Shown here: positions 1-9,840 of the stretch, piece by piece
How the letters are laid out: every line of letters starts with the position of its first letter
Numbering within the stretch: position 1 is the first letter of the stretch
Assembly: GCA_905221605.1 (NCBI GenBank)
Contig: CAJNDS010002714.1
Span: 1 to 64,000 of the forward strand
Direction of reading: 5' to 3'
DNA length: 64,000 bases
Source: Symbiodinium natans
Taxonomy: Eukaryota > Sar > Dinophyceae > Suessiales > Symbiodiniaceae
Translations under genes and position numbers: made by a program
The notes under the pieces: model-generated
Databases searched by the model: none
What the model saw: the letters and a program-made list of their open reading frames with translations, nothing else
Told to the model about the DNA's origin: nothing

Positions 1-179
1 AGTATAGGCGGCTAACGTAAATTTCCTGAAAATTTTAGATATATAAATTTGTTGAAAATTTAGGAAAATGATGAAGCAAATTTTCCAGAAATTTAGAGAT
101 CGAAATTTCGGGCTACCCAGAACCAGAAATTTCCGAGCTAGAGCATTCCGACGTATAGCGTACCGCATAAGATTAAGTT

Positions 180-635
180 GACCGAATCGACGTACGACGC
201 GCGACGCAAGACAACGGCGACGATGCGCGACGACGCCGGCGACGACGCGCGCGACGACGCACGCGACGACGAAGACGTATCATAACGACGACACGCGACG
301 ACGAATTGGCACGACGACGACGACGCCGCACACGACGCACGACGCGCGAGACGTACGACGCCCGAAACACGACGCACGACGACGACGACGACGACGCCCG
401 ACGACGACGACGACACCCGACGCCCGACACCCGACGCCCGACGCCCGACGCCCGACGCCCGACGCCCGACGCCCGACGCCCGACGCCCGACGCCCGACGA
501 AAGACGCCCGACGAAAGACGCCCGACGAAAGACGCCCGACGCCCGACGCACGACGCACGACGCACGTCGCAAGACGCACGACCCACGACGCGCGACGCGC
601 GACGCACGACGACGACGCCCGACGACGACGACGAC
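180..635. repeat. GACGCCC / GAC minisatellite
   Basis: A tandem array of the heptamer GACGCCC runs at about 420-560, with variants such as GACGAAA and GACGCAC. It is flanked by irregular GAC-rich sequence. Because 7 is not a multiple of 3, the array is open in several frames and produces spurious Arg/Ser-rich ORFs on both strands. Confidence 0.9.
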
Positions 636-825
636 CTGGTAATGCCAGGTAATGCGCTTTGTAATGCCATAAAACAAAGCACGCTCGTAATATCCTGGTA
701 ATGCCAGGTGATGCGCTCATCTTGGAAGTGAAGTAAAAGTCCTGTTTAATATTTTAGCTTTGTAATGCCACAAAACAAAGCACGATTGAAAACAATGAAA
801 GCATGCAATGAAAGCATGCAGCAAC
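635..825. repeat. Nested short direct repeats
   Basis: A hairpin-forming unit starting CCTGGTAATGCCAGG occurs at 635-658 and 694-717. A 27-bp unit starting CTTTGTAATGCCA occurs at 657-683 and 758-784 with one mismatch. A 12-bp GAAAGCATGCAA-like unit is repeated at about 798-823. Confidence 0.8.
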
Positions 826-1565
826 ATGGCAAATGATCAACACCTGAACTCAACGGTTCAAGCGGTCAACAATGCTTCGACATTTTCGGCCACCCAGCAC
901 CCTAAATTTTCCGGAAATTTAGGGAGCTGGGCCGTGGCTTCTGAACATGATCAGGCTGCATCCGTTTCCTAAATTTCCTAAAAATTTTGGGTGTGTAAAT
1001 TTTCGGAAAATTTAGGAAAGCGATTAAGTAAATTTTCCGGAAATTTAGGGACCGAGGCTTCGGGCTACCCGGAACCAGAAATTTTCCAGAAATTTAGGGG
1101 AGCGAATCCGGCTTGCGGCCGTCGAAGAGGCCCAGCCTTTCAAAGGGCACAGCCCAAGCCCCAAAATTTCCCGGAAATTTTGGGTCCCGGGTAGGCCAAA
1201 GCGGCTTGCTCGCCGGGGTCCAGAAATTTCCGGAAAATTTTGGGGCTGGGGCACTCCGAGGCGTGACGCACCGCATAGGGCTGGTTTGACCGTAGCGTTT
1301 TCTAGAGTAGATATTCATTATACCAATTCGTAAGTAGTGTAACAACACTGACTTCTATCACCGGAATCCGCCGAGACCTCGGGCCGGAGGTGTATAGGTT
1401 GTCAGAACAGGCACCCCCCTCCAAATCCTCCCCCACACCCAAAACCCTTTTTCGGACCCTTTTTTTGCCTCAAATGGGTACCCCCCCTGGAAAACCGGGG
1501 TCCGCAAGCGGACGGTTCGCCAGGACCAGAGGCAGTTGAAGCCCCTCCCAGCAGGACCCCCACCC

Positions 1566-1577
1566 CCCCCCTACAAT

Positions 1578-1670
<93 letters not shown>

Positions 1671-1690
1671 CCCTTCCCCCTGCCCCCCCC
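1566..1690. repeat. Long poly-C tract
   Basis: An almost pure run of about 90 C is flanked by C-rich sequence. The poly-Pro and poly-Gly ORFs here are artefacts of the homopolymer. Assembled length is unreliable for such a tract. Confidence 0.95.
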
Positions 1691-1739
1691 CTTTGAGGGG
1701 CCTGGCTCAACCCTACCCCAAAAAAACCCCAAAGCTTGA

Positions 1740-3200
1740 GCCCTAGGCCCTCAATCCTAAACTAACCCCCCCAACAATAAACCCGGAACCTTAAACCCTA
1801 AACCCAACCCTTATTGCTTGGGGTCCAGCGACTTGGGCGCTGTGGAATCACCATGCTCACGCGGATGCGCTGGGCCGGGCCAAGGCGGGTCGCGTAGCCG
1901 TGAAATTAAAGTCGGAAACCGACCATTGTGGTTGTCTCAAAAACCAGGGCCGCAACGAGCCCGACGAGTCTTGTAGCCACATTCGCCTCGTCTTCCTGCC
2001 GTGAAGCGTTTGGAACAAGCAAACGCGGATCCGGTCTCCTTCCCTAACCCAAGCATGCCCTTGTGCTGAACCGCCCTGTGGGACCCCGCCCCCATTGCTT
2101 GGAGGAGCTGCAAACCGATGCAGTACCTGTCGGCGGCTCCTGCAGAGGGGGCGCTCCCGGAGCCCCCTGAAACCCCCCTACGACCCCTGAGACCCTGACC
2201 CCCTCCCCTTTTTTTGAGGCCTTTCCCAGAAACCCTCTTTTCTTCCTATCCTGTCCATGAACCCGGCTGCCGAGGCGGCGCGCGCAAGCGTTTACAATTA
2301 TAACGAAATAAACCAATATAGCCATGAACTCAACTTCGCAAGCTCGCCTGCACCCAACTCCCGGGATGACTGCGATGAGCCCTCGTTGCTTGGAAGGCGT
2401 GCATTTTTTCATCACGCGTGAGGAGTGCAGACCCAGAATGTGAGACAATATCGCCTCCCAAAGCTGGGCAGCACCTGCAGAGGCTGAGAATGGGTTCGTT
2501 TTGTGGTTTATGGTGACTGGTGGCAAAGACGCAGTCTCAAGATGCAGCAACAACAAGCACTTGAAGGCTTCAAACAATGTTACAGAGCCCGCCTCATGCA
2601 GGAGCTCCTGAAGTGAAGCGACATGGGAAAAAAATTGAAAAAATGAAGATCGACAGACGCCTACTGCTGTCTCAAAAGTTGTCTCAAAGACCCTTTCGAG
2701 GAAACGCTCCTCCTGCCTATGCTCATGACACGCTCCTTGGAACGGAAGATGACAGCACGTCCGCCGCAAGGCGCCAGCTCCTTTCACAAGGCCACAGGTG
2801 CACCCTCGGTAAGACTGGCCATGCCACATGAAGCCGTCAGATCATCAATTCTCCCAACGGTTGGCAAACTCGAAGCAATCCTTCAGCTCTCGAGCTGTGG
2901 AGCCGGTCAGGTCTCCACGCTTCGTGGCAACGTAGCACCGCAACCTGGGCTTTAGGCTTATTCTAGGGTTGAGGGTTCAGGGCCAGTTCTAGGACTGTTT
3001 TATGTGATTTAGCACCGCTTTGCATCAGAATTTGTCTCGGCCCCAAAGCATGCCACCCAAACCTTTTCTTTCGCAATTTTCATGGGACTGTCGTCCGGTC
3101 TATCTGCAAGTCCAGTGGTGCGCCTGGAAAGCCCTTTTGCATCGTCCCTTTCGGCTTTGCCTGTGATTTGTTCCCCTGGAGATGCAGGATTGCGGTTAAC
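1740..3200. other. Intergenic, apart from repeat copy 1
   Basis: Outside the dispersed element I find no convincing exon. The 261-aa minus-strand frame at 2044-2829 runs through the repeat and shows no family motif. Confidence 0.4.
1991..2294 (+). repeat. Dispersed ~305-bp element, copy 1
   Basis: It starts with CTTCCTGCCGTGAAGCG and ends with a GGCTGCCGAGGCGGCGCGCG motif at 2266-2285. A second copy with the same two ends and the same internal spacing lies at 58910-59215. The distal motif alone also occurs at 50135-50160. Confidence 0.7.
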
Positions 3201-3201
3201 A

Positions 3202-3229
3202 CCCTAAACCCTAAACCCTAAACCCTAAA
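3202..3229 (-). repeat. Interstitial telomere-type array
   Basis: Four CCCTAAA units, that is TTTAGGG on the minus strand. Confidence 0.9.
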
Positions 3230-4700
3230 TTGTGGGGGGAAGGGCCAAGGCAGTCGGCGCGCAGTGCAGGCAAGTGAAGCTCACGTCCAACATGTCCAAA
3301 CTGACAGCGAAAACTGGAGAAAGCGTCACTCGCCCAGGTTCCAGAATCTCTCACGCAAAAGGCTTGAGAAAGAAAGTAAGTGTAAATGGGCCTGGGCACC
3401 GGCCCCCTAAACGTCGTCCAGCCTCATGATCCCCAAAATCCTCGCGCAAACTGGGAGCAGGCTTTTGAGAATTGCGCGGATCAGAAAACGCGAGGCGCGC
3501 CTCCGGAAGGTTGACGTAAGCCAACCTCGGACCGAAAATTGCAGATGTCACCGCGACTAGTTGGCCGACCAGGCCGCCGAGGAGCATTGTCAGCTCCCTG
3601 AAATTCATCCACGCCCCTGCAAGCAGACACGTGTCATCGCCGCTCAACGATGCACTTCCGTCTGTCGCAATTACCGATTCTCAATGCTCAGGAGTCCAAC
3701 TTACGCCAAGGTAAGAAAGAGACTTAAGAGACTTAGTCATTCAGGAGGCCTTTGGCCACAGTGTCATCCAAGCGCCGACCTCGCAACGCGCACCATCTTT
3801 GACTTTGAAAGAGCGGGGCGACTCGCTCCGGGGCACCGGCGCTTTGCTTCCGCGGCATCCGCAGGCTCCAGACCTCCGGCTCAGCACTGCGCAGCACTGC
3901 GGAGCATTGTGGAGCATTGTGGAGCATTGTGGAGCCCTACAGCCCCTAAACAGCTACAGGATTCGGCACTTCTTTCAGCCCTCTAGCAGAATGAGCCTGC
4001 TGAGCAACTTGCCACACACTGGTGCAATGCCTCGCGGCGTTTTCGGACGGAGGTGAAGCTGCCATTCATTGTCGCGGTGCTGTTCATAGCACGCACCCTG
4101 AAGACAGCCAGCAGCCAATGATCCAGCAACAGCCAAAACAGCCGGAAGCTCGACACTTCGTGCCGGCTCGCAACACACCAAAGGAGCAGTAGTACTTGCA
4201 TAGCAGCTAAGCAGAAGCCGAATCCCGGATACTGAGGAGCAGGATTCTCTGAGGGTGTGCGAGGAGAACAGAGGAGAGTAGCTTTGTTAACATCGAACGG
4301 TAGGGCAGCGCATGGCAGCGCCTGGCCGTCGTAAACGGCGCCCATCCCGAGGCGGCTACACAGCAAGGGCCAGCCCTGCTCCTCGCGTAGCCTGCGCCAG
4401 GGCGCGTGAGGGCCTTTTTTGGCTCCTCAGAGGCTTGGCTCACTTGCTCTGCAGACTCTGCAGACTGCAGGGCTCCTAGGTATCAGGATTAGTGTCTCCT
4501 CAACAAGGCCGGGAGCTTGAAGTCTGACTGTCGCAGACTTTCATTTGCCAGGGCTATAACGGGTTTAGGACTGGGATACGCTGAGTCAAGCACAGCGAAA
4601 TGGAAGATGCTGTGAGCAACACAATGCAGGAGACTCCACTGACAGTGGCCGGGGGCCGAAAGGCTCGATTACTGCATGGGGCTTGGCTGGCAAGGGCCCC
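3230..4700. other. No recognisable gene
   Basis: Only short, motif-free frames. A small GGAGCATTGT tandem repeat lies at 3900-3932. Confidence 0.4.
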
Positions 4701-4799
4701 TTGCTGTGTCCGCTAGCTGGTCAAAGTAATACGATGTCATGCTCTTTCCCTGCACTCCTCAAGGCCCAAAACCTAAACTTGAAGCTTAGCCACAGTAAG

Positions 4800-4900
4800 A
4801 CCACCCCAAAAATCCGCAAGGCCCCCTCGACCAGCCTGGCAGCAGCGGCCTCCAAGCGCTTGAAGAGCCGCAAGATCGGCGCCGGCGGTGCCGGCTCTCC
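4800..4900 (-). CDS. Candidate exon, unknown protein
   Basis: The minus strand encodes a helical-looking Ala/Leu/Arg-rich segment containing RLFKRLEAAAARLVEGALRI. Composition is protein-like but there is no family match and the splice sites are not settled. The opposite strand also has an open frame. Confidence 0.3.
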
Positions 4901-4971
4901 ACCTGCTTGTCCATGAGGGGGTGAAGGGGGTCTTTGGCCATAGAGCTTGGGCTTTCTCAAAGCTTGCAAAG

Positions 4972-5070
4972 CCCCGCCTTGGACGTCCCAGAAGCCACAA
5001 GCGTCGTCGCGGCGCTGTCCCTGGCTCAGGAGGCGCGAAGTGAAGTCACAGCCCTCGCTCAGATAACTTC
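4972..5070 (+). CDS. Candidate plus-strand exon, unknown protein
   Basis: An AAAG acceptor after a T/C-rich stretch leads into an open frame containing ALDVPEATSVVAALSLAQEA. It ends at a strong donor, TCTG followed by GTAAGC (about 5070). This is one of very few exon-like segments on the plus strand. No family is recognised. Confidence 0.4.
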
Positions 5071-5254
5071 TGGTAAGCTAATTAGTGCTCCAGATTTAAA
5101 GTGGGCACCACCGAGACCAGAACCTGGGACTCCAGCCGAGCAGCCTCCAAAGCTCGCCGATTTCGGGCATGGCCGCCTTCCGCGCACTCATCCACCCATA
5201 GGCCTCGATTCTCTGCTGGCGCGCCAAGCAAGATGAAGGGATCAAAACGGGTTC

Positions 5255-5405
5255 TAGAGTTTAGGGTTAGGGGGTTTACGGGGTTTACGGGGTTTAGGGT
5301 TTAGGGTTTAGGGGTTAGGGGTTAGGGGTTAGGGGTTAGGGGTTAGGGGTTAGGGGTTAGGGGTTAGGGGTTAGGGGTTAGGGGTTAGGGGTTAGGGGTT
5401 AGGGT
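5255..5405 (+). repeat. Telomere-variant array (GGGGTTA)n
   Basis: It begins with a few TTTAGGG units and then switches to about 14 copies of the variant heptamer GGGGTTA. Confidence 0.9.
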
Positions 5406-5489
5406 TCAGGGACTGTGCGTCCGAGGGGCTGGAGCCTCGCGTCAGCTCGCGCCTGTGCAGTTGGCAGTGCAATCCCTTCTCCAAGGTGT

Positions 5490-5605
5490 CCAGATATTGG
5501 GATGTTCCCCCCTTAAACTAGCACTCCTGACTAGGGATTGCAATAAGGGGTACTAGAATCCCTATTAAGGACTGTTAGAACAAGGAGGAACATCCCAATC
5601 CAGAT
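5490..5605. mobile_element. MITE-like element with TIRs and target duplication
   Basis: ATTGGGATGTTCC (5496-5508) is matched exactly by its reverse complement at 5587-5599. Both ends are flanked by the direct repeat CCAGAT (5490-5495 and 5600-5605). The 104-bp element has no coding capacity, and the inverted repeats extend imperfectly inward to about 26 bp. This is the architecture of a non-autonomous DNA transposon. The superfamily cannot be named from the sequence. Confidence 0.8.
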
Positions 5606-7130
5606 ATGTCAAAGTCCCCCCAAATGGGGCGAAAATAGGTGTGCCCTTTTTGTGGGTCCCTTTGAGGGGATTCTATTCTACTTAAGGGGATTCTATGCTT
5701 TTTAGGGGTACCAAAGGGGTACCCCTATTTTGGGAAATGCCCATTGGGAAATGCCCAAACTAGTACAACAACACTTCTGCTGCATGACAGTCCTCTGGAA
5801 CATGTCCTCCAGAGCCCGGTTGGCTTCCTCGCAGGTCGTGTTTTTTGGAAACCAGACAGGCTTTCGGGCTTTGGGGCAGCTAAGGGGGCTTCTATAGGCT
5901 ATCGGGGATAGCAAGTTGTTTAGGAGCCGATGCTTAGGATAGTAAGTTCCGGAGCCAATTTGTAGGTAACTCGTAGACTCAACTCAGGGCCTTGATCTCC
6001 TCCAAGGTCGCGAAGTTGTCCCAGACGTACGGCGCCCCGTCCTACAGCCACACACAGCACTGCATCCACTCCGGTCGAGCTGTAGGCATGGGGATAACGA
6101 GACCAAGCTTGACAAAGAAACTTCGGCGAGAATCTTGCTGTATTGCTAGCCTCCTCGAACTCCGACGAGCCTGCTAGCTACCAGCTTTTCACGAACTCCC
6201 TAGAACTTGCAAAGCCTACACAGAATGCTGCAGCATTCCCAGACATGGCTCATCCAGAGCTTCCACCGCGGCGCTCGCATCGAAAGAAGAGGGCAGGCTG
6301 CCTACCAACAATCGCACGGAGCACGCCAGAATTCTATTCTCTGCTGTTTATGTCTGCTTTGGGCTTCAGTACTAGATTCTGGCTTGGAATCTGGGCTGCA
6401 GGTGCAGAAATTGGCAAAAACACTTGCCCGCTTTGGGTCATGAGCTTCTGACTAGTGGCCTTCAGATTCCTGCTTGCATCCTCTCCCCTGGAAGTGACGA
6501 CGCTTGGGAATGCTTGGGGCGGCGTCATTATTCAAACTCACAAGAATGAAAACATTGCATCCCCTCTCACAATCTCTCCCTGGTCTCCTGTCGTCCACTC
6601 TCTGCCGACCGGATCTGACTTCCATTGCACGATGTTGCTGCTCTGTCAACACTGCCTGGCCGTGGGCGATGCCCTTCGTAGAGCTCCCAAAGCCAATCGT
6701 CCATGCCGTTGAATACCACTCCACCATCTGGCTTCCTTAGAACGAAAGCTTGTCTCATCCCAGCATTGCTCTTTCTGGGTTGTTCAACCACAAATCGGGC
6801 CCAGGATCCTTCGCCCCACGACGGGTCCTGCGAAACGTGCGCTCAATGTCAGGCCTCAGTAATCCCAACTCAAGATTTTCCGACCCGTCCTGGGCGCAGC
6901 GAATCTCCGGGGAGCAGCCTCAGTGCAGCAACGCAAAGACCCATTCTCGAAAGGTCACTCTCCTCGAACGCTCTGCCCATGCTTTCTCTGCAACTTCATC
7001 TCGGAGCCTGACATGACCAGCTCACCATGCTCCGTCAGGCTACATTGAACCTGGGCCCATGCTGCAGAAGTGCGTTCGCTGCAGAAAGCCCACGCACCCA
7101 GAGCAGGCAACGCACGACTCTGAAACTTAA
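5606..7130. other. No recognisable gene
   Basis: It includes short inverted repeats around GGGGTACC (5640-5760) and a tandem TGGGAAATGCCC (5732-5757). No exon is supported. Confidence 0.4.
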
Positions 7131-7136
7131 CGCATA

Positions 7137-7255
7137 TCCGAACCAGGGCGCCCCCTCCACTTCCACAGCCTCTGCAGCCGTGGCCTCTGCTGCCGCCATG
7201 GGGGTCTCCTGGCGCAGCGCCGCCAGGGCCTCCGGAGAGTTTGCCCACTGCACTC
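7137..7255 (-). CDS. Candidate exon, Ala/Glu-rich
   Basis: A CAG acceptor (7254-7256 region) leads into an open minus-strand frame containing WANSPEALAALRQETPMAAA and then an Ala/Glu-rich stretch ending in APWFGY. Composition is clearly protein-like. No domain is recognised. Confidence 0.4.
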
Positions 7256-7584
7256 ATGGCTTCGGGCGTGGACATATTCCCCTAGAAGTATTGAGGCAGG
7301 CGGGCGTCCCCCCAAAATAGAGCACAAGTAAGGCTTGAGGTTCATGTCCGCTACTTCCCTGCAGCAGGACGCCGCCTCATCCAGATCACCGTCGCCTCGT
7401 CTCGCAGAAGCAGCTGTACAGGTCTATCCCATTGCATGCATGACGGGGCTGCTCTGGCAACATGCTGTGTCACGAGCTGCCATCCTCGCAATCGCTGACA
7501 CTGTGCATGGAAGTGCGTCTCCGCAATAGGTACCCCTAAACATTCCCAAACCCTAAGGGCCCAAACTACTTCACGGGCACCGTG

Positions 7585-7715
7585 AGCGTCTCGCCCTTGC
7601 AAGAGACGCTTCGCCGGCCGGGTGGCTCGCGGCGAGGGCGGCCTCAGCGCGCGCCCTTTGGAAGCCGGCGCTCAACAGCTCCTCCAGCGGCCCCTCGGTT
7701 GCGGCTACCAGTCGA
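7585..7715 (-). CDS. Candidate exon, helical Ala/Glu/Arg-rich
   Basis: The open minus-strand frame has no Met and contains AATEGPLEELLSAGFQRARA followed by more Ala/Glu/Arg. It may belong to the same unknown gene as the exon at 7137-7255, but the joining frame was not proven. A short TTTAGGG array lies just to its right. Confidence 0.4.
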
Positions 7716-7732
7716 TTTAGGACTTTGGGAAG

Positions 7733-7768
7733 TAGGGTTTAGGGTCTGTTTAGGGTTTAGGGTTTAGC
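7733..7768 (+). repeat. Short telomere-type array
   Basis: Degenerate TTTAGGG units. Confidence 0.8.
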
Positions 7769-7769
7769 G

Positions 7770-9060
7770 CTAAGGCTTAAACAGTCAACAGACCTGTGGT
7801 CGTGCGGGCCAAGGTGCGGAAACGGCTTTGGCTTCTGGCTGCGAGGGAGCATCGCAGGAGCTCTCCACCCCACTCTCTGGGGTCCTCAGAGAGCTGGATT
7901 TCTGGAACTCTCCACATTGGTAGTTTCCGAAATTCGGGCTGCCATGGGGGACCATTCTGAGCGTGCAGGTGGAGTGCAGTCAGGGGTCCCCTACTTTGGA
8001 AAATCCCCAAAATCAGACCTGAATGCCGGAACGACAGAGCCTTCTGAGGCCCAAAATCCAAGCGTCCCTGTGGTCTCCTCTGCTGCTGTATCGTCTGCCG
8101 GAGGTGCCAGGGACGACAGCCAAGATGCAGCGTCCATCACTCCGAATGGATTATACACATGCCGGACTGGACACCGAGTCGCTGGGTCGCAGCTCGAATA
8201 ACTGTGGTGTTGCTCTGCCGTCCGCACATGTCTGCATAGATGCCAGTGTGCGCACATTTACGCAATTGGTTTAATAAAGTTAAGGTCAGTGATCTTAAAG
8301 AACGGTGGAAACAACCACAATGCCCAGAGCAATGCTGCTGATGTTGCGCATGCTGATAAAATGCCAAGCTGCTTCTGAAAGGTCTCTTGGTGTTGACACA
8401 TCTGTGCACGTAAGTTGTTTCGACTTTACCGATACCCGTGACGTGGCTGAAAAAAGGCACTTGCTGTTCAAAGCACCTCTTGTGTGGTCTCAGAAAATCT
8501 TCACATGAAACACAAAAAACTAACTGAGGCTGCAATCACCTGTGCATGCGCTGCAACAGCCGGTGTTTTCTTCACTCGCTGGAATTTGACGCAACGTCGA
8601 CGCGCTTCAGCCACCTGGGTCAGACCCATGGGTCAAAGCCCCGCGACGGCAAATGTGCACATGCACAGAGTATCACGAGCGAAGCTTCCACATGAGCTCA
8701 CTTCATTGGAAACCGTATGCTGCATACCCCGAAAAACGCCTTGAAAACTCAATCCAAGAACCGGGTGCGGGACCAAGACGATTCCCCGATCCGGTGAATG
8801 GTTGGAAGTTAAACGCCTGCCATAGCCGCCAGGATCACAGGCGAAGGCTGCAAGGGGCACAAGGGCATGCAAGCGCCTTCTCGACGACTCCTGGAAGTCG
8901 TCAAGACGGCTTCACTTCAGAACAATCAAGCCCCCTGTAGCCGGCTTATCGACACTCGGGAACATTGGACACGTGACACGGTGGGGAGCAAACCTACCCC
9001 CAACCACCTCATGCCAAAGACCCTGACTCACTCAACGATACCGCCCGCACCCTGCGCCTG
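7770..9060. other. No firmly supported gene
   Basis: A weak exon-like minus-strand segment (EIQLSEDPREWGGELLRCSL, about 7825-7915) is the only candidate. The rest shows nothing. Confidence 0.3.
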
Positions 9061-9062
9061 GG

Positions 9063-9557
9063 ATGGGGCCTGGCCGCCCTGGCCCTGGCCGAAAGCAACA
9101 TCATTCAAAATGTCCGCACATCCACCCTTGCAACCATAATCCGCCCAACCTCCCCTGGGCTGTTACCTTGGATGCCTTTCGCTTTGGTCGGGGGGCTTTT
9201 GGGACCCAGCTCCCAAGGCATCTTGAAAAAACGGTGCTTCCCCACCCCCCCCCCGTGCCAGCCAAGCTGATTTTACATGCTTCTGTCGTTTCCCCTAGTT
9301 GGTATGGAAAAGTCTGCGCGGACAAGGAGGGTGTTAGTCAAGCTTGCCCGTGGTGCGGCCACGAGTTTGGCTCTTGGAGACATGTAGCTTGGGACTGTCC
9401 TTGCAATCCCTTGCCTGTTGGTCTCTCCCCTCCTCAAAATCCGTTGACCTTCCGTTTCGGTTGGCTTGGTAAAGATGATCACAATGCTCCTCTTGCGTTG
9501 GCTCATCTGGCTGCTACTGTTGATGCCTTGTGGAAAACTAGATACGGTGACAGGTAA
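9063..9557 (+). mobile_element. LINE-type retrotransposon, C-terminal fragment
   Basis: The last ~100 codons contain CPWCGHEFGSWRHVAWDC, a C-x2-C-x8-H-x4-C zinc-binding motif, followed by FRFGWL and HLAATVDALWKTRYG. This arrangement is typical of the C-terminus of non-LTR retrotransposon ORF2, downstream of the reverse transcriptase. The catalytic domain is absent, and frames shift upstream of 9063, so this is a 5'-truncated, decayed copy. The Gly/Pro-rich start of the frame is probably not original coding sequence. Confidence 0.6.
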
Positions 9558-9840
9558 CTCCGCTTGCCTCTCTCCTCCGTGCTCTTCTTCCTCCTTCACT
9601 CTGGTGCGGGATCCTGAAGTTTCTGTTCACGTGAGGTCCAAACACCTCACAGCTAAGGCCCTCGGGACCAAGTCTTGAGTCAGCTCCAGGCTAAGGGTCT
9701 TGAACCTGCTCCAAGCTAAGGAGCCTTGTTGCATGTGTCTTCGGGCGGAGAGGCTTCCCTGCCTCCTACCCCCTGCTAAGGATCCACAAGTCGATCCACA
9801 CTGAGGCTTTTCAGCCTCCAGCTAAGGACCCGATGTTGGT
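9558..9840 (+). repeat. LINE 3' tail with GCTAAGG repeats
   Basis: Directly after the LINE stop codon, five GCTAAGG motifs occur at irregular 30-60 bp spacing (about 9653-9823), four of them as (A/T)GCTAAGG. Each is followed by a different G/C-rich stretch. This could be the 3' UTR of the element. Confidence 0.5.

Larger units (their letters stand above)
1..1290. repeat. Palindrome-rich duplicated block
   Basis: At least nine copies of an AT-rich palindrome close to AAATTTCCGGAAATTT lie at about 12-100 and 890-1245. The segments 17-185 and 978-1290 are diverged copies of one unit: both share the palindromes, then a CGGGCTACCC(A/G)GAACCAGAAA stretch, then a GACG(C/T)A..GCACCGCAT-like end followed by TTGACCG. 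The minisatellite at 180-640 sits between the two copies. I see no gene in the block. Confidence 0.7.

Noticed and set aside
138-720. Arg/Ser- and Arg/Thr-rich ORFs
   Set aside because: They are translations of the GACGCCC/GAC minisatellite in several frames.
1402-1739. Poly-Gly and poly-Pro ORFs
   Set aside because: Artefacts of the poly-C tract.
2044-2829. 261-codon minus-strand ORF
   Set aside because: It passes through the dispersed 305-bp element. A similar tail appears in another frame at 59106-59549, which points to the repeat and not a gene.
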